The notes under the pieces: generated by a model
Database searches by the model: none
Told to the model about the DNA's origin: nothing
The model's input: only the letters and a program-made list of their open reading frames with translations
In this document: one piece after another, positions 63,690-64,000 of the stretch
Layout: each line of letters starts with the position of its first letter
Position numbering within the stretch: position 1 is the stretch's first letter
Translations under genes and position numbers: made by a program
From: Pholis gunnellus
Lineage: Eukaryota; Chordata; Actinopteri; Perciformes; Pholidae
NCBI GenBank assembly: GCA_910591455.2
Contig: OU342804.1
Coordinates: 7,434,633 to 7,498,632 of the forward strand
Length of the DNA stretch: 64,000 nucleotides
Direction of reading: 5' to 3'

Positions 63690-64000
63690 AACGTTTTGTA
63701 ACGCCCCTCAGCGTACAATTCCGACGCACAAGGCACCCTTGAGCGTCTGTATGAGACGCACCAGGCTTTCAAGTAACTACAATATAAATCTATCCACGTC
63801 ATTATTATCCGCCCAGGGAAAATGCTCCATGACGGAGTAATAAACCCCCACATGTTTGGAGAGAAGTTGAGGTGGTTGGTTGAAACAAACACAGGGCTTT
63901 CAATCAGGACACCGGTGTTGGTGTTCCAAAGTTACGTTAATAAAAATTGCATTTTCCTTACTTATGTTACTCTGTTTACATTTTACAGTTTGCTTACTAA
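63690..64000 (+). repeat. repeat family B copy running off the window
   Basis: Contains 'gtatgagacgcaccaggctt', 'taactacaatataaatctat' and 'ggtgttccaaagttacgtta', matching 13190-13400 in order. It follows family C copy 3 after about 35 bases; the two may be parts of one longer element. Confidence 0.65.

Overview
This window reads as nuclear DNA of a ray-finned fish, probably a percomorph-type teleost. The evidence is AT-rich, intron-rich sequence with no bacterial operon structure, a long (CA)n microsatellite, and many decayed interspersed repeats of kinds I recognise from teleost genomes: a tRNA-derived SINE, LINE 3' ends, a Penelope-like remnant and short TIR elements. Family assignments rest on recognition by eye; no database search was possible.

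Only one protein gene is well supported: a fish muc15 (mucin-15, a single-pass cell-surface mucin) on the + strand. Its coding sequence lies in three exons (15795-16641, 19612-19782, 21710-21831) with good splice sites and matching phases, giving 379 residues. The order is signal peptide, Thr/Ser/Asn-rich ectodomain, transmembrane helix, short cytoplasmic tail. A poly(A) signal sits at 22129-22134. A CpG-bearing block at about 10.14-10.86 kb, ending in a good donor, may hold the promoter and a 5' noncoding exon; this is inference.

Layout. 1-10 kb: repeats, a TTAA-bounded element and one unassigned exon-like ORF on the - strand. 10-22 kb: muc15 with a candidate promoter; a TIR transposon of about 1 kb lies between that promoter and the first coding exon. 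22-31 kb: mostly featureless AT-rich DNA with a (CA)45 tract. 31-34 kb: dense, unique, enhancer-like sequence with two poly(C) runs. 34-64 kb: gene-free DNA with repeat copies (SINE, LINE, Penelope-like, several non-autonomous families), more enhancer-like blocks near 45, 56.6 and 61.7 kb, and a CACCC/CCAAT/TATA cluster near 63 kb.

In mammals MUC15 lies inside an intron of ANO3 on the opposite strand. If that arrangement holds here, much of the window could be ano3 intron on the - strand, which would account for roughly 60 kb with no second clear gene. I found no convincing ano3 coding exon, so this remains inference. I see no CRISPR array, bacterial mobile element, rRNA gene or intact tRNA gene.
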